64,000 bases of DNA from Salvia splendens (GCF_004379255.2 NC_056050.1:15121514-15185513), one strand, 5' to 3'. Counted from the first letter of the stretch, positions 11,744 to 23,980 are shown. Numbers and translations are program-made. The notes: a model not told the origin generated them from the sequence alone.

Positions 11744-12514
11744 ACTCTACTATTTGCCTCCCCAATTAGAATCAAAATTGCTGCAAAGAATTGGGTTTCA
11801 TTCCCTCCGTTGCATCAAAATAGAGAAATGGCTGAAGGAAGGGAGGGACACACGTTTTTGTATATGGGTAAGAATGAAGGGAATCACTGAATTGCGACAA
11901 ATTTCTCCTAGAAATTGCCCTGCATAATTGGCAGCAGTAACAATTGAAATCAGGGCTCTTTTCTCTTCCTTTGCGCTGTCATAATCTTCACCGACAATTA
12001 ATTAAAGATAAAGAATGGTTATATGGATGAATTTCAGATCCGTAGAAGGATATAAGACGAGAAGCTTGATTGTCCATTATACAAAACAAAAGCAGCTTGA
12101 TTGATCGACTAATTTACAATTAATCAAAGATAATAAGAAAGTCTAAAAGTTACATCAATTATATAGCTTCTTTTTAACAAGTTTTGCACAAAATCTAAAT
12201 AAAATGCAAATGTATACATTGAGTCGGTAGGAGTTTTTTAACATACGAGATAGAAATAAACTATTGATTGATTAATGGCATAAAAAATAATTTTTCTTCT
12301 AAATTGATCAAATTTATGATATTGGAATAGGAATAGCCAACAATTCTTTGTCGGTACGCGGAACGATTCTTTCTTTGCACAAACATAGGGAAAAAGATGG
12401 ATTAGCAATTTATGATATCGGAATAGGAATAGCCATTTATAGCATCTACCCTCACTCTACAGTGTGAATTGGGAATATGAAAATGCATTGAAAATAGAGA
12501 AACCTTTTTGGAAT
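11744..12514. other. No gene seen; short direct repeat at 12314 and 12409
   Basis: AT-rich sequence without a convincing open frame. ATTTATGATAT(T/C)GGAATAGGAATAGCCA occurs at 12314-12341 and again at 12409-12436, 95 bp apart, which indicates a small local duplication. Confidence 0.4.
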
Positions 12515-12568
12515 ATGCAGCAATGGCGTGGAATTCCCCGCGAAATTCCCAAAAACACCTTCTACCAC

Positions 12569-13134
12569 TAGAGCTGTCAAATCGTGCGGATAGGGTCATT
12601 ATCGGGTCAACCTGATAATGACTCAACCCAATAAGGCCTAACCTGAACTCGACATGTTAAGGAAACTGTAAATCCGAGCACGAACCCGACCTGCTACCTT
12701 CAAATCCGAACACGACCCGCACCCGACACGAACCCGTTATCGACAGGATATAATATGGGTTGACACGACACGATACGATAACAACCCGAACCTGATATTA
12801 CACAATTAAAACCTAATATTACACGATTAAACCTTAATTTTTAACATAATTTACACAATTAAAATTCATTTTATACTATTTAAACCTAATTTATAAGAAA
12901 TTAAAAAATTAAAGTAATATATATTTTTTTCAATAATAATAAAAATAATAATATTATTTCTTAATGGGTTACCCGTATCCGACCCGCATCCGACCCGAAC
13001 CCAATCCGAAATTATCAGGTTCTTAATGGGTCAACCCGATAAGGACACGGATCCAATAAGACTTGACCCCAACCCAATAATTTCGTGCCGATTCGTGTCA
13101 GATTATCGTGTTGTGTCGAAAATTGTTAGCCCTA
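12569..13134. mobile_element. hAT-type MITE (566 bp)
   Basis: Begins TAGAGCTGTCAAAT and ends with its imperfect complement AATTGTTAGCCCTA. The flanks TCTACCAC (12561-12568) and TCTGCCAC (13135-13142) form an 8-bp TSD with one mismatch, diagnostic of hAT. Internally there are repeated ACCCG / CGGGT motifs in both orientations around an AT-rich core, and no coding sequence. It inserted into the left end of the Harbinger element, so it is younger than that element. Confidence 0.82.
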
Positions 13135-13394
13135 TCTGCCACGTCATACCGACTTCCCACTGCACTGTCACGTCATAAGGATTTCCCACTGCACAGAGGC
13201 GGACATCCCCAAGGACTTCCCGAAGAACTTCCCACAATTAAAAAAACCACAAATTCACAAATTAAACAATTTTCAGCATTAAATAATTTACGGAATTAAA
13301 ATTTCGATACAAATAGGAAAAAAAATTCCATTAAAAATAAGAAAAGTACATTTCACCAAATTAAAAAAACATTTCAATAATTAAAAACTACATC

Positions 13395-14687
13395 AACGAC
13401 GACCCCTCCGCTACCATACTTCTTCAATAATATAGTTCTGGAGCCGAACATGGGGCTTGTCTTTGGCGCATGTCGGCAAATGAACGGACTCAATCGGCAT
13501 CGTCATGGGGTATCCCCATGCGTACATTGCTAGTGGTCACGCCATGGCTTGGACCCACAACACCAGCATCATCATTGGTCCAATCAGTCAGTGCTGGACC
13601 TTCATCTTCGACAATCAAGTTGTGCATGATAATACATGCGCACATGATGTCGGCGATGCTGTCAACATACCACAGCCGTGTTGGACCCTTCACTGGTGCC
13701 CATCGAGCCTAGAGCACACCAAATGCCCGCTCCACAGCTTTGCGCGCTGCCTCCTGGCGACCCGCAAAATATATCTTCTTTTCATCTGCTAGGCATCTAA
13801 TCGTCTTCACAAAGACGGGCCACATAGGGTATATCCCATCCGCCAAATAATAGCCCATATTGTGCTGGTTGCCGTTGGCGACAAAGTTGACGGCCGGACC
13901 AACGCCCATGCACTGCTCGTTGAAAAGGGGCGACAACTGGAGGACGTTGATGTCGTTGTTAGACCTGGCCACTCCAAAATAGGCATGCTAAATCTACAGC
14001 CGGTAGTCAGCTACCGCTTCAAGGATCATCGCCGGATTCTTGGCTTTGAAACCAGTAGTGTACATCCCTTTCCAGGCAGCGGGGCAGTTCTTCCATTCCC
14101 AGTGCATACAATCTATGTTGCCTAACATCCCCAGAAACCCGTGCTGAGTCCCGTGCATATCCAGCAGAGCCTGACAATCTTCGGGGGTAAGCCTCCGAAG
14201 ATACCTATCCCCAAATATCTCTCTAACGCCCTGACAAAAATACTTCAGGCAATCGCGGGCAGTCGTCTGTCCGATGTGGAGGTACTCGTCGAACATGTCA
14301 GTCGCGCCTCCGTATGCCAGCTGCCTGATTGCCACAGTGCACTTCTGAATCGGCATGTGGTCGGGGTTTACCAGCCACATCCTCCCGCACCCTGAAATAC
14401 CCGTATCGACGCTCCAAAATATGCAGAAAGAGCGGACGATGCATCCTAAACCGTCGCCGGAACAGGTTCTCCCCAAACCATGGCTCCGGCGCAAAGTAAT
14501 CCTCATACAACCGAGCGTGGGCAGCGAGGTGGTCTCGGGGTATTATAGTTCGACGATGGATGGGTCGAGGTACCGCCGGCGCCATGGCCGCTTGTTCCTC
14601 CCTCTCCGCTGATTCCCGCACACGTGCATGAATCAGACGCATCATGTGTTCATAATGCCCACCACTACCACTACCACTACCAGCCAT
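13395..14687 (-). pseudogene. PIF/Harbinger (HARBI1-like) DDE transposase, broken
   Basis: Minus-strand reading starts at an ATG at 14685-14687 (MAGSGSGSGGHYEHMM; an upstream in-frame ATG at 14756 is less likely). The family core follows: RRFRMHRPLFLHIL, DHMPIQKCTVAIRQLAYG, then the catalytic block GNIDCMHWEWKNCP with the first Asp. Next come GYYLADGIYPMW with the second Asp and ERAFGVL with the catalytic Glu. The enzyme would cut and paste the element in the nucleus. Lesions: a frameshift near 14360-14372 at an AAACCCC run; TAG at 13994-13996 (probably from TGG); TAG at 13709-13711 (probably from CAG); and further frameshift/stop damage around 13430-13490 before a degenerate C-terminus. The DDE residues survive although the frame does not. 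Confidence 0.9.
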
Positions 14688-14798
14688 TCCGGATATGAAA
14701 GAAATGTAGAGAGAGAAACTTGTTAAAACAAGTGGTGCGAATGAAATGCAGTTCAACGAGCCGTATATATAGAAATTTTAAAAAAAATAATGCAATAA

Positions 14799-14998
14799 AC
14801 ATGAATTCCGCGCGGACGTCCGTGAGAGTCAACGCAATGGCGGACGTCCGCACTCGCGACGGAATTTCGCGTAACGCCGCGGAACTGCGGTGTCCTCGGC
14901 GGAATTCCGTATCCGTGCATACCATGCACAACGGCGGACGTCCGCCGCGGAATTCCGGCACGCCGGACGGAATTCCGCCGGGACGGGCGCCATTGCTG
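14799..14998. promoter_or_regulatory. Palindrome cluster at the right end of the Harbinger element
   Basis: Three copies of the palindrome CGGACGTCCG (14813-14822, 14841-14850, 14935-14944) and several GGAATTCC palindromes (about 14901, 14949, 14969) are packed into about 200 bp upstream of the transposase start. By analogy with other DNA transposons these could be transposase-binding sites and/or promoter elements; that role is inference. Confidence 0.5.
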
Positions 14999-15286
14999 AT
15001 GATATAAAGCACCAGTGTACAATACATAATACACATACAAATACACCTGAATGAGTGTTATTGATGTGATTATCAATCAATAAATCAATGTATCAAAAGG
15101 CACAATCTCATTGGTTAATAAATATACTTTTTTTAAAATTTATATATCTTTTATCTATTATATTAAGTAATTATATAAATTATACCAAAATTTACAATTT
15201 TTCATCTTCTATGAATAGAAACCACATTTGCTATATTTATTTTATTATAGAGAAATATCATCTTTTCTTCTCATATAATCGCTCTT

Positions 15287-15394
15287 TCTCTTCTTTGGTT
15301 GTAGTCGTCTTTGTTGTTTACTCTAAATGGTGATGAGTCTTCTCTTCTTTGGTCGTAGTCTTCTTTGTTGTTTACTCTAAATGGTGATGAGTCT
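15287..15394. repeat. 54-bp tandem duplication
   Basis: TCTCTTCTTTGG...GGTGATGAG at 15287-15340 is repeated at 15341-15394 with two or three changes; a partial third unit (TCTTCTTTG) follows. It lies near the Helitron 5' end. Confidence 0.8.
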
Positions 15395-16302
15395 TCTTTG
15401 TTCAAATAATTTAAACTGTAGTGCAAAATGATAATGGTTTGGGTACAAGAAAAATAAACTTGAGTGTTTTGCTAAAAATATTAGATCTATTGTTTTCTAG
15501 ATCAAGATCTGAAAACTTTATGTAAAACATAATTTGCTATATATTAAGTAGCATACTCTATGTGCATATTGATTGTGAATATATACTATAATATTACTTG
15601 ACTTGAGAATTATAATACTCATAATTGTGAATAAAATATTGATTAAAGATAATTGCTCAGAGAGGGAGGGAGGAATTAGCATGTTAATATAGTATTATAA
15701 ATTAGTCTGAATCGGCATATAATTATGTTTAGTATATCCTCTAATTCTTAAAATTTCAAAAAGTATATCCACCAATTCATTATTTATTAATTGCAATAAA
15801 TGTGTTTTGATTTTATAGATGAATCGTGCTCAAAGAAATTGAGATCCATGTTTAATGATATTACTAATGCTGGGGAAGTTCGTTTGTCCGCGGATCCTAT
15901 TGTCACATCATGCTCATCGTCCTTTTTAGGCAATAACTTCAATACTAAATTTAAATTTTTTGTTGTTATATTTGTAATACAGTAAATGTTATTATTGATT
16001 GCCTTATTGTTCATCAAACTTAAACCATAGGTTGTTCACACAAAGCTCATAATTGTAGTCAGGATTCATCCAATTCAACTAGTACGAATGTGTTAGTTCA
16101 AAATATCTCAAAATTGGACAGAAATGAATGTTAGTATTCTACTCTCAAAAAATATTTTATTTGGCATCTATATTTTGTTGTTTTCTTAATTTATTCATAA
16201 AATAATTTGTAATTTATACTTAAATGAAGACCGGTTATTTACATTATATTTTCATATTATAACAATAATATTAATTTGTTTATGTCCATTTTTTGTAGAA
16301 TA

Positions 16303-19300
16303 TTTGGACATGGTTGATGCTACGTTTAAATGTTTACATTGTGGTGCACTTTTTTGGTATGAAGAACGACTTGCGAAACCGAGAAAATCAAAACAGCCAA
16401 AGTATTCCATTTGTTGAACAAATGGAAAGATCTCAATTCCTAAAATGCCTGCTATTCCAATCATTTTAGAAGATTTAATGTCTTCTAGACATGCCAAGTG
16501 TGCACAGTATTTGAAGAATATTCGGTCTTATACTTCCATGTTTGGATTTACATCAATGGGAGGCAAGATCGATAACAGTTTTAAACGTGGGAGATCTCCT
16601 CCCACTTTTCGATTGAGTGGACAGAATTATCATCTAATCGATTGAATGGCGAAGCACCAAAGTTTGCTCAAATGTATATTTGTGATACTGAAAATGAATT
16701 GCCAATAGACTCACATCTGTGAGGTACGGAGTATAATTTTATTTTATTCAACTGAAACCATTTTTTTCTTTCCAAGTTGACTTTAACTGTACCATTTTAA
16801 TGTGAAGGGACCATCTCAATGAGCTTCATGAGCAAATTGTGGTTGATATTCAGATGATGTTGGATGAAAATAACGCTTTAGTTAAATTTTTTTGAATGGC
16901 AAAGCTGAAAATCGATGAAGGTAGTTCAAGGACTGTAAATTTAAGATTGATTGGTAAACGATGTAGAGATGACAGAACTTATAATTTACCTTCTGTATCT
17001 GAAGTTGCTGCATTAATAGTTGGTGGTTTTGACTAAGCTTTGGGTGATAGAGACATTGTTGTTGAATGCCAGAATGGTGAACTGCAACATATCCCTGAAT
17101 CGCATCCATCTTTTCAAGGTTAAAAATATCCCATTCTATTCTCTTATGGTGAAGATGGTTATAGAGAAGATATTGATTTTGCAATTTCTAAACATTCTGG
17201 TTTGAATAGTAGAAAGAAAATCAGCCCAAGGTAATATTTCTCTTTTCGTTTGCAACAAAGAGAAGATGAACCTCCCACTATTTTGCATGCTCGAAGATTG
17301 TTCCAACAATTTGTAGTTGATGCATACACAATTATTGAAGCTGGACGACTGAGGTTTGTTCGAACACATCAAAAGCAATTGCGCGCTGAAATGTACAAAG
17401 GTTTAGATGATGCAATTTTGAGGGGTGAGACTAATCCATGTACCCAAGGCAAGCGAGTTATTTTGCCTTCCAGTTTTGTCGGAGGTGCGCGCTGTATGAT
17501 TCAAAATTATCAAGATGCAATGGCTCTTTGTGGATGGTTTGGTTATCCCAATTTGTTCATTACTTTCACTAGCAATCCAAAGTGGCCTGAGATTGTTAGG
17601 TTTGTCGAGAGTAGGGGCTTGAAATATACTGATCGTCCGGATATTGTTTGTCGAATATTCAAAGTTATGTTAGATGAGTTAATCAGAGATATTCGCCAGA
17701 ATAAGATTTTTGGCAATGTTCAAGCAGGTCAGTTTTTTCTATTTCATATATTGATAGAATTTAAATTATTTTGTGATCTTACTAAATACGATTTTTCACT
17801 GCAGTTACACTGTGGAGTTTCAGAAGCGCGGATGGCCTCATGCACATATTTTGTTTTTTCTTAGTAAGGAAGACAAACAGATTGTTGATGAGCATATTGA
17901 TAAATTTATTTCAGCTGAAATTCCTGCAGTTGAAATTGATCCTTTCTATCATGCTAATGTTGCTGAATTAATGGTGCATGGTCCTTGTGGTGTTTCTCGA
18001 CCATCATCTCCATGCAAGGTGAACGGCCCGTGTGGTAAATGTTTTCCAAAAAGATTTGTTGATGCTACAACTTTTGATGGAGATGGTTATCCTATTTATA
18101 GACGTAGAGATGATGGTCGAGTTGTTTTAAAGAATGGCATTCCATTAGACAATAGATATGTTGTACCTTATAATCGTTATCTATTGATGAAATATGGTGG
18201 TCATATAAATGTAGAGTAGTGTAATTAGTCTCAGTCTATTAAGTATTTGTTGAAATACATCAATAAGGGGCATGATCGTGTTACTGCTACATTTATGCAA
18301 TCAGGGATGGATAGTAGTGAGCATAATATTAATGAAGTGAAGATGTATTATGATTATAGGTATGTTTCTTCTTCTAAAGCTGTCTGGAGAATTTTTGGAT
18401 TTGATATGTAATATAAGGATCCAACAGTTGAGAGATTGGGTTTCCATTTTGAAAATGAACATAGTGTAATTTTTTATGAATCTAAACCTCTGGATATTAT
18501 TTTGGATCGAAGAACAGTTCACCAAAGCAAGTTTTTAGGTTGAATGGAAGCAAATCAAATATATCCTCGAGGTAGGGATCTCACTTATTTTGAGTTTCCA
18601 ACAAGATTTGTTTGGAAGGTTAATTGTTGGCAACCTCAGAAGCAGAGATTTGCTGTTGGGAGAATGTTTTATATTACTCTTACTTCTGGTGAAACATACT
18701 ACTTGAGATGTTTGTTAAACATAGTTCGTGGAGCTACATCTTATGAAGAAATTTGGTGTGTGAATGGAATTCAGTATGATACATATAGAGAGGCTTGCTT
18801 TGCTTTAGGTTTGCTGGATGATGATAAGGAATATTTTGATGGTATTACTGAGGCAAGTATTTGGGCATCTCCTCATTCTTTGAGAAATTTGTTTGTTACT
18901 CTATTATCTTCTGATTCAATTTCCAATCCCAATTTCGCTTGGAGTGTTTGTTGGAAATTTTTATCTGAAGATGTTTTATATGAACGACGACGTCTGGTCA
19001 ATAATCCATATATTTTTATAACCCTTTCTTATCATGGATTTCTTACTATATTTGTAGTGAACTTATCATTTTTTGCTTATATTACTACTTTTTTTAGATT
19101 TGGTGTTGAATGATGATGAAATAAAAAATTTGGCATTGGTTGAGATTGATAGACTTTTGGTGAAAGTTGGTCGGAGTTTGCGTGATTTTGATGATATTCC
19201 TTATCCATCAACTGAAAATTATCAGCTATCAGTTGATGGATTGATTAATGAGGAACTATGTTATGATCGCGCATCTTTGTCAAAAGATCTTCTCAACTTT

Positions 19301-20762
19301 ATATCAAAATTCACTGATGAGCAGCGACATGCATATGATGTCATTATGACTTCTGTCAATTCAGATTTTTGTGGAATATTTTTTGTCTATGGATATGGAG
19401 GTATTGGTAAAACCTTTATTTGGAGATCTTTTGTCGGCGGCTATACGTTCTAAAGGATAAATTGTTTTAAATGTGGCTTCAAGTGGTATTGCTTCATTGT
19501 TATTGCCTGGTGGTAGGACAGCTCACTCCCGGTTTAAGATTCCTATAAATCCAAATGAAGATTCAGTTTGTAATATCAATCAAGGTAGTGAACTTGCCTC
19601 ATTGGTTAGAAGGTGTAAACTTATCATATGGGATGAAGCTCCAATGATCCATGAGTATTATATTGAGGCTTTGGATAAGAGTTTGCGGGATATTATGCAA
19701 AGTGACATTCATTCATGTATGAAATTACCATTTGGTGGGAAAACCGTTGTTTTTGGTGGTGATTTTAGACAGATATTACCGGTTGTTCCTAAGGGAAGTC
19801 GTCAAGATATTGGTAATGCCACTATCAATTCTTCTTATCTTTGGAAAAGTTGCAAAGTTTTGAGGTTGACCAAAAATATGAGACTTTTTGGTGTTGAATC
19901 TGACGAGGAGGCATCAAAGTTGAAAGAATTTTCGGATTGGATTGCATCTAATTGGAGATGGAGTTGTTGGAGGGCCAAATGATGGTTATGCTAATATAGA
20001 TGTTCCGAATGACATCTTACTCAAACTGGATGGTGATCCTTTGAAGACAATTGTGTCCAGCATTTATCCTGATTTCATGAATGAAGGTAAACTACGATCT
20101 TATTTGCATGATCGATCTATTTTTGGCTCCTACATTGGAGATTGTTGCATGATCAATGAGTACATGATTTCTTTTAATCAGTTTGAAGGCCATACTTACT
20201 TTAGTTCAGATTGCATATCTAAATCTGATTCCAACTTCAATACTTTGTCTCAAGTTCATGGTGTTGAATTCTTGAATAAAATAAAGTGTTCTGGTACTCC
20301 CAACCATGAATTAGTGTTGAAGATTGGTACTCCTGTGATGTTATTAAGAAATATAGATCATTCCAATGGATTGTGCAATGGTACCCGTTTAATTCTCACA
20401 CGATTGGGTGATCATGTTTTGGAAGGAGAAGTTTTGGGTGGTCTTAATTCGGGCCATAAGTTATTGATATCTAGGATGTCGTTAGTTCCTTCTGATACAA
20501 GGCTTCCGTTCAAGTTCCAGCGTCGGCAATTTCCATTGATCGTGTCCTATGCAATGACTATCAACAAAAGCCAAGGTCAGTCTCTTGCTCATGTTGGTCT
20601 CTTTTGAAAAACCCTATATTTAGTCGTGGACAACTTTATGTTGCTATTTCAAGAGTTACGAGTTGTGATGGTTTAAAGATTTTAGTTTGTAATGATGATG
20701 ATGACGTAGGTTGTGATTCAACTGTTAACGCTGTTTTTAAAGAATTTTTTCAAAATCTATAA
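16303..20762 (+). pseudogene. Helitron Rep/PIF1-like helicase, decayed
   Basis: Pieces in order: N-terminal zinc-finger-like CLHCGALFWYEERL (about 16330); the Helitron_like_N domain from 17250 (FITFTSNPKWPEI); the HUH relaxase motif GWPHAHILFFL (about 17830-17862); the two-tyrosine motif YLLKYINKG (about 18247-18273); and a PIF1 helicase. The helicase shows Walker A GYGGIGKTF (about 19396-19422), Walker B IIWDEAP (19624-19644), GGDFRQILPVV and C-terminal AMTINKSQGQS. In the family this protein nicks and unwinds DNA for rolling-circle transposition. Damage includes stops near 16414, 17035, 18217-18228, 18409 and 18541, and a frameshift near 20605 that removes the last motif from frame. Probable introns at about 17728-17804 and 18998-19098 explain some interruptions. 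The N-terminus upstream of 16303 is not resolved. Confidence 0.88.
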
Positions 20763-20767
20763 TAACT

Positions 20768-21052
20768 CACTACTAGAAAAATTGCTTCTCACTACACTTT
20801 TTTTATCACACTTTATAAAAAGTGCCAGCATAGATGTACTATCTACACACTAGCTTTTCACTGCACTTTATAATATATTGTTACTGCACTTCAACATAAA
20901 AAGTGCCGTCATAGATGTACTATCTACACACTACCTCTTACTACAGGTACCCGGTGCTGCACTTCATCAAGTGCCATTATAGATGAAGTGTCAGCACAGT
21001 AATTTTCTAGTGACAATTTTAAGTGCCATTATAAGTCAATTTTCTAGTAGTG
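20768..21052. mobile_element. CACTA (EnSpm-type) MITE, 285 bp
   Basis: Ends CACTACTAGAAAAATTG / AATTTTCTAGTAGTG are inverted repeats with the diagnostic CACTA start, flanked by the 3-bp TSD ACT (20765-20767, 21053-21055). Internally AAGTGCCA and ATAGATGTACTATCTACACAC motifs repeat. It lies just after the Helitron helicase stop. Confidence 0.88.
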
Positions 21053-22010
21053 ACTATTTGTATCAAGGTTGAGTTATGTTGCCAATTTATTTCCAATGGA
21101 TCGGCTATTTTATTATTGCACGTATTTAGTACATCCAGTTTAGTAGAAGATATATTAAGTGTCATAGAATTATATTTTATATATCTGTTGCAAATTATAT
21201 TTGGATTTCAGTAGAACTTCTTTATAAATCACCTTTGATTAAGTACTCCGTAGTACTTCGTTATCTCAAGTTTCAGGTACTGATATCAATGGACTAATAA
21301 ATTGGTTCTTAGTTTCTTTCTAATTCAATTTAATACTGTATTGTTTGATATGTTGTTATTCATTTTTTAATCTATTTCTGTTTTGTATGTATAATTTTAT
21401 CATGGGTGTTTACTATAGCAATCTACTTTGCTATAAACTTTTTATTTCTAAACAATTTGATTGTATATTTCAGTATTGTGTGAATTATGCATGTACAGTA
21501 ATTTCTAAACAATTTCATTGAATATTTCTATTTAATTCCCAATTTAATATTTTTATAACTGGACTTACCAATAGTTCATATTGAATATTGCTATTTAATT
21601 TCCAATTTAATATTTTTATAATTGGACTTCTCAATAGTTTGTTATATGAAAATTTTAGCACTAAATTATGTTTTAATTTTGATACATGTTGTAAATATGA
21701 ATAGTAAAATGATATATTTCCTCCTTTTTATGTTGTATTTACTGATATTTTCTATTTTTTTCGGTTATTAGTTCATTTGTGGAAACAAGAGATACTGTAA
21801 GAGGCTTAAATAGTGTTTGATTTTTCTATAAATACCTATAATTTTGTTGGTATAGATTCACGTTTGTCTTAAATACATTTGATAAATACATCTGTGTCTT
21901 TTTTTAAGTGTTTATAGTTCCTCTCATTTATATATCTATTGTTTTATTTTAGGACTTGTGCATTACTTTTTAAGTATTTTGTTTAATTTAATTTAATAAT
22001 ATTTAATTTA

Positions 22011-22244
22011 CTTTTTCCGTCCTTGAAAAAATGTTCCATGCAATTTCGACATGTCCACGTTTTAAAGTTTCATTTGTTTTTTTTTCCATTGATAGATAAG
22101 TTCATCTCACCTCTCAACTAAATCAATATATAAAAGTAAGGTCAATGTCTACTAACTCATTCACATCTCTAATTCACAAAGTCAAAGAATTTATTGGAAT
22201 TTGTGCCGAATCAAAATAGAACTTCAAATGGCGCACGGAAGGAA
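22011..22244. mobile_element. Degenerate Stowaway-like MITE
   Basis: Left end CTTTTTCCGTCCTTG and right end GGCGCACGGAAGG are decayed versions of the CTCCCTCCGTCCC inverted repeat typical of Mariner/Stowaway MITEs. It lies directly left of a better preserved member. Confidence 0.45.
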
Positions 22245-22253
22245 TAGTATATA

Positions 22254-22476
22254 CTCCCTCTATCCCACAAGAATGTACACTATTTCCTTTTTAGTTCGTC
22301 CCACAATAATATTCACTTTCCAATTTTGAAAATTCTTTTCTTTCTAATAAAGTGGAACCCATTCCCCACTAAGAATACTTTAATTACTATTTATCTCTAC
22401 ATCTCTCTTATTTTACTAATATTTCATTAGAACTCGTGCCAAACCTAAAGTGCAGAATCCTTAGGGACAGAGAGAG
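22254..22476. mobile_element. Stowaway-like MITE
   Basis: Left end CTCCCTCTATCCC, right end GGGACAGAGAGAG, TA on both sides (22252-22253, 22477-22478). No coding sequence. Confidence 0.75.
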
Positions 22477-22487
22477 TATATATATAC

Positions 22488-22516
22488 TCCGTGCATCGCA
22501 CGGGTGGTCAGCTAGT
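22488..22516 (+). terminator. Helitron 3' terminal hairpin and CTAG|T end
   Basis: A GC-rich hairpin (CCGTGC-ATC-GCACGG) ends about 7 bases before CTAG. In Helitrons this hairpin marks the end of rolling-circle transfer. Confidence 0.85.
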
Positions 22517-23582
22517 TTCCAATAAATTCATTCACTTAATTTCTTTGTTTAAAAAATTTGTTTTGGGCTTCGTTTGGGCTTTTGATAATTGTGGTGTTTT
22601 GGGCTTTTCAAATCTTAGCAAGCTTCTTTAATTTGGCCATTTCAGAGAATTCAAAATATTAGCCGTCTCATTTTGTTTTCTGTGTGCACTTTCTTAATAA
22701 TTTAATTGGGCTATTTCTTATATTTTTTAATTTTTTAATTTATGAAAGTAGTAGTATAATTTTTGGCGACCGCTTTTGGTGCTGGGTAATTGGATTTTCA
22801 GATCGTAGTTGTTGATCTAGAAATATTGTAGCATGTCGGCGGCTCTTCGAACACCGATTTATGACGTTTGTGGGCGATCGTTTGTGTGGGCGATTGAAGG
22901 ATATTGTTTAAATTCTTCGCTCGCCGAGTGTGTGTATGAGGTTGTGCGTCGGCGATGTGTACGGGTGATTTCGTACTTGAAGGTGAGGAGTAAACTTTGT
23001 CTTCAATTTGTGATTTCTGTGGGCGATCGGAATTGACGGAAAGAATTTGTGTTTGATTTTGTGTGTAGGCGAAGGAGACGATCTCTTTTCTGTTTTATTC
23101 TAATTAACGCATACTCTTCGATCATTAGTCACACATTTTGTCTTTGTCATTAATTTAATTATTTTTCTAAGTTTTGGTTCCTGTATATAAATATTTATTT
23201 TTTGTTAATCACATTTGTTGAGCTCATTGTTTATTCCAATTATCTAATTTTTACTATTTGTTTTTTACTCATACATATTTTCTTATTTGTATATTTTATT
23301 CTAATTAAATCATATTCTTTTATCATTAGTGACATCTTATATTTGTCATTAATTTTATTGTTTTCACTCCACTTAGATCATAAATTAAAATTGTATAAGA
23401 TCGTTTGCCGAATTTGAAATGTTTCATTCAGTAGGGAGTAGAATGAGACAAGATAACTACATTTCTATTTTTATAAATCTTCACATTACTTTGAATTCTA
23501 ATTTTATTAATGTATTCATTATATTTTGTAATCATTATTTGAAATTCTTATGTCCCGTGCATAGCACGACTGTTAATACTAG
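22517..23582. mobile_element. Possible second Helitron tail (3' terminus at 23579-23582)
   Basis: A second hairpin plus end, CCCGTGCATAGCACG then TGTTAATA and CTAG followed by T, lies about 1.07 kb after the first Helitron end. The stretch between holds a diverged direct repeat (about 23092-23158 and 23288-23352, TTTTATTCTAATTAA...CATTAGT...GTCATTAATTT). It also has a short open frame at 22833-23036 of no recognised family. Either the first Helitron landed inside an older one or this is an alternative downstream terminus. Confidence 0.55.
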
Positions 23583-23925
23583 TATATATACAAGTGAGAC
23601 TCATTTTCACTAACTTTTTTTAACATTCTTAAAATACGTGCCTAAAATAAATGGGACCCTATTCGCAGACGGATGAAATATTTTGAAAGCTCACGGATGA
23701 AATATTTTGAAAGCTCTCTCTTTTGTTAGCCTGGTCATAGAGAAATAGAATCAGCCCGTATAATATCAAACTTGAATACAATCTCCTACCATATTCCAAA
23801 AAAACAATTGTAAAACTATCGAAACAACAAACACAAAAAAGCATGGTAATTCGCAAACAAATCACCTTGCTACTACATCTTATAAGCAGTATTTTTTGCC
23901 ACAAATCATCAATATTTATATCAGT

Positions 23926-23930
<5 letters not shown>

Positions 23931-23962
<32 letters not shown>
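23931..23962. repeat. (CA)n(TA)n microsatellite
   Basis: A CA run followed by a long TA run, about 20 bp downstream of the pectin methylesterase stop codon and therefore probably in its 3' UTR. Confidence 0.95.
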
Positions 23963-23964
<2 letters not shown>

Positions 23965-23980
23965 ATCCCGAGAGTTCGAT

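Larger units (their letters stand above)
12518..14998 (-). mobile_element. PIF/Harbinger DNA transposon, interrupted by a hAT MITE
   Basis: The element is defined by its transposase (pseudogene 13395-14687) and by a perfect 11-bp terminal inverted repeat CAGCAATGGCG (12518-12528) / CGCCATTGCTG (14988-14998), flanked on both sides by ATG (12515-12517, 14999-15001). A 3-bp duplication is normal for this superfamily, but TAA/TTA is usual and ATG is not, so the exact ends are provisional. Subterminal regions at both ends are unusually GC-rich and carry GGAATTCC- and CGGACGTCCG-type palindromes. A hAT MITE (12569-13134) is inserted 51 bp from the left end. Confidence 0.75.
15154..22515 (+). mobile_element. 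Helitron rolling-circle transposon
   Basis: The element carries a Rep/helicase gene (16303-20762) and ends in a typical Helitron 3' terminus: a hairpin CCGTGCATCGCACGG (about 22490-22504), a short spacer and CTAG (22512-22515) followed by T. A matching 5' start is TCTATTATATTAAG at 15154, preceded by A, giving insertion between A and T without TSD, as Helitrons do. The 3' end is firm; the 5' end is the best candidate by motif only. Inside the 3' non-coding part are a CACTA MITE (20768-21052) and two Stowaway-type MITEs (22011-22244, 22254-22476). Confidence 0.82.

Noticed and set aside
22833..23036. 67-codon frame starting MSAALRTPIYDVCGRS
   Set aside because: Considered as a gene fragment captured by a Helitron, but no family is recognised and it is short; left as part of the possible Helitron tail.
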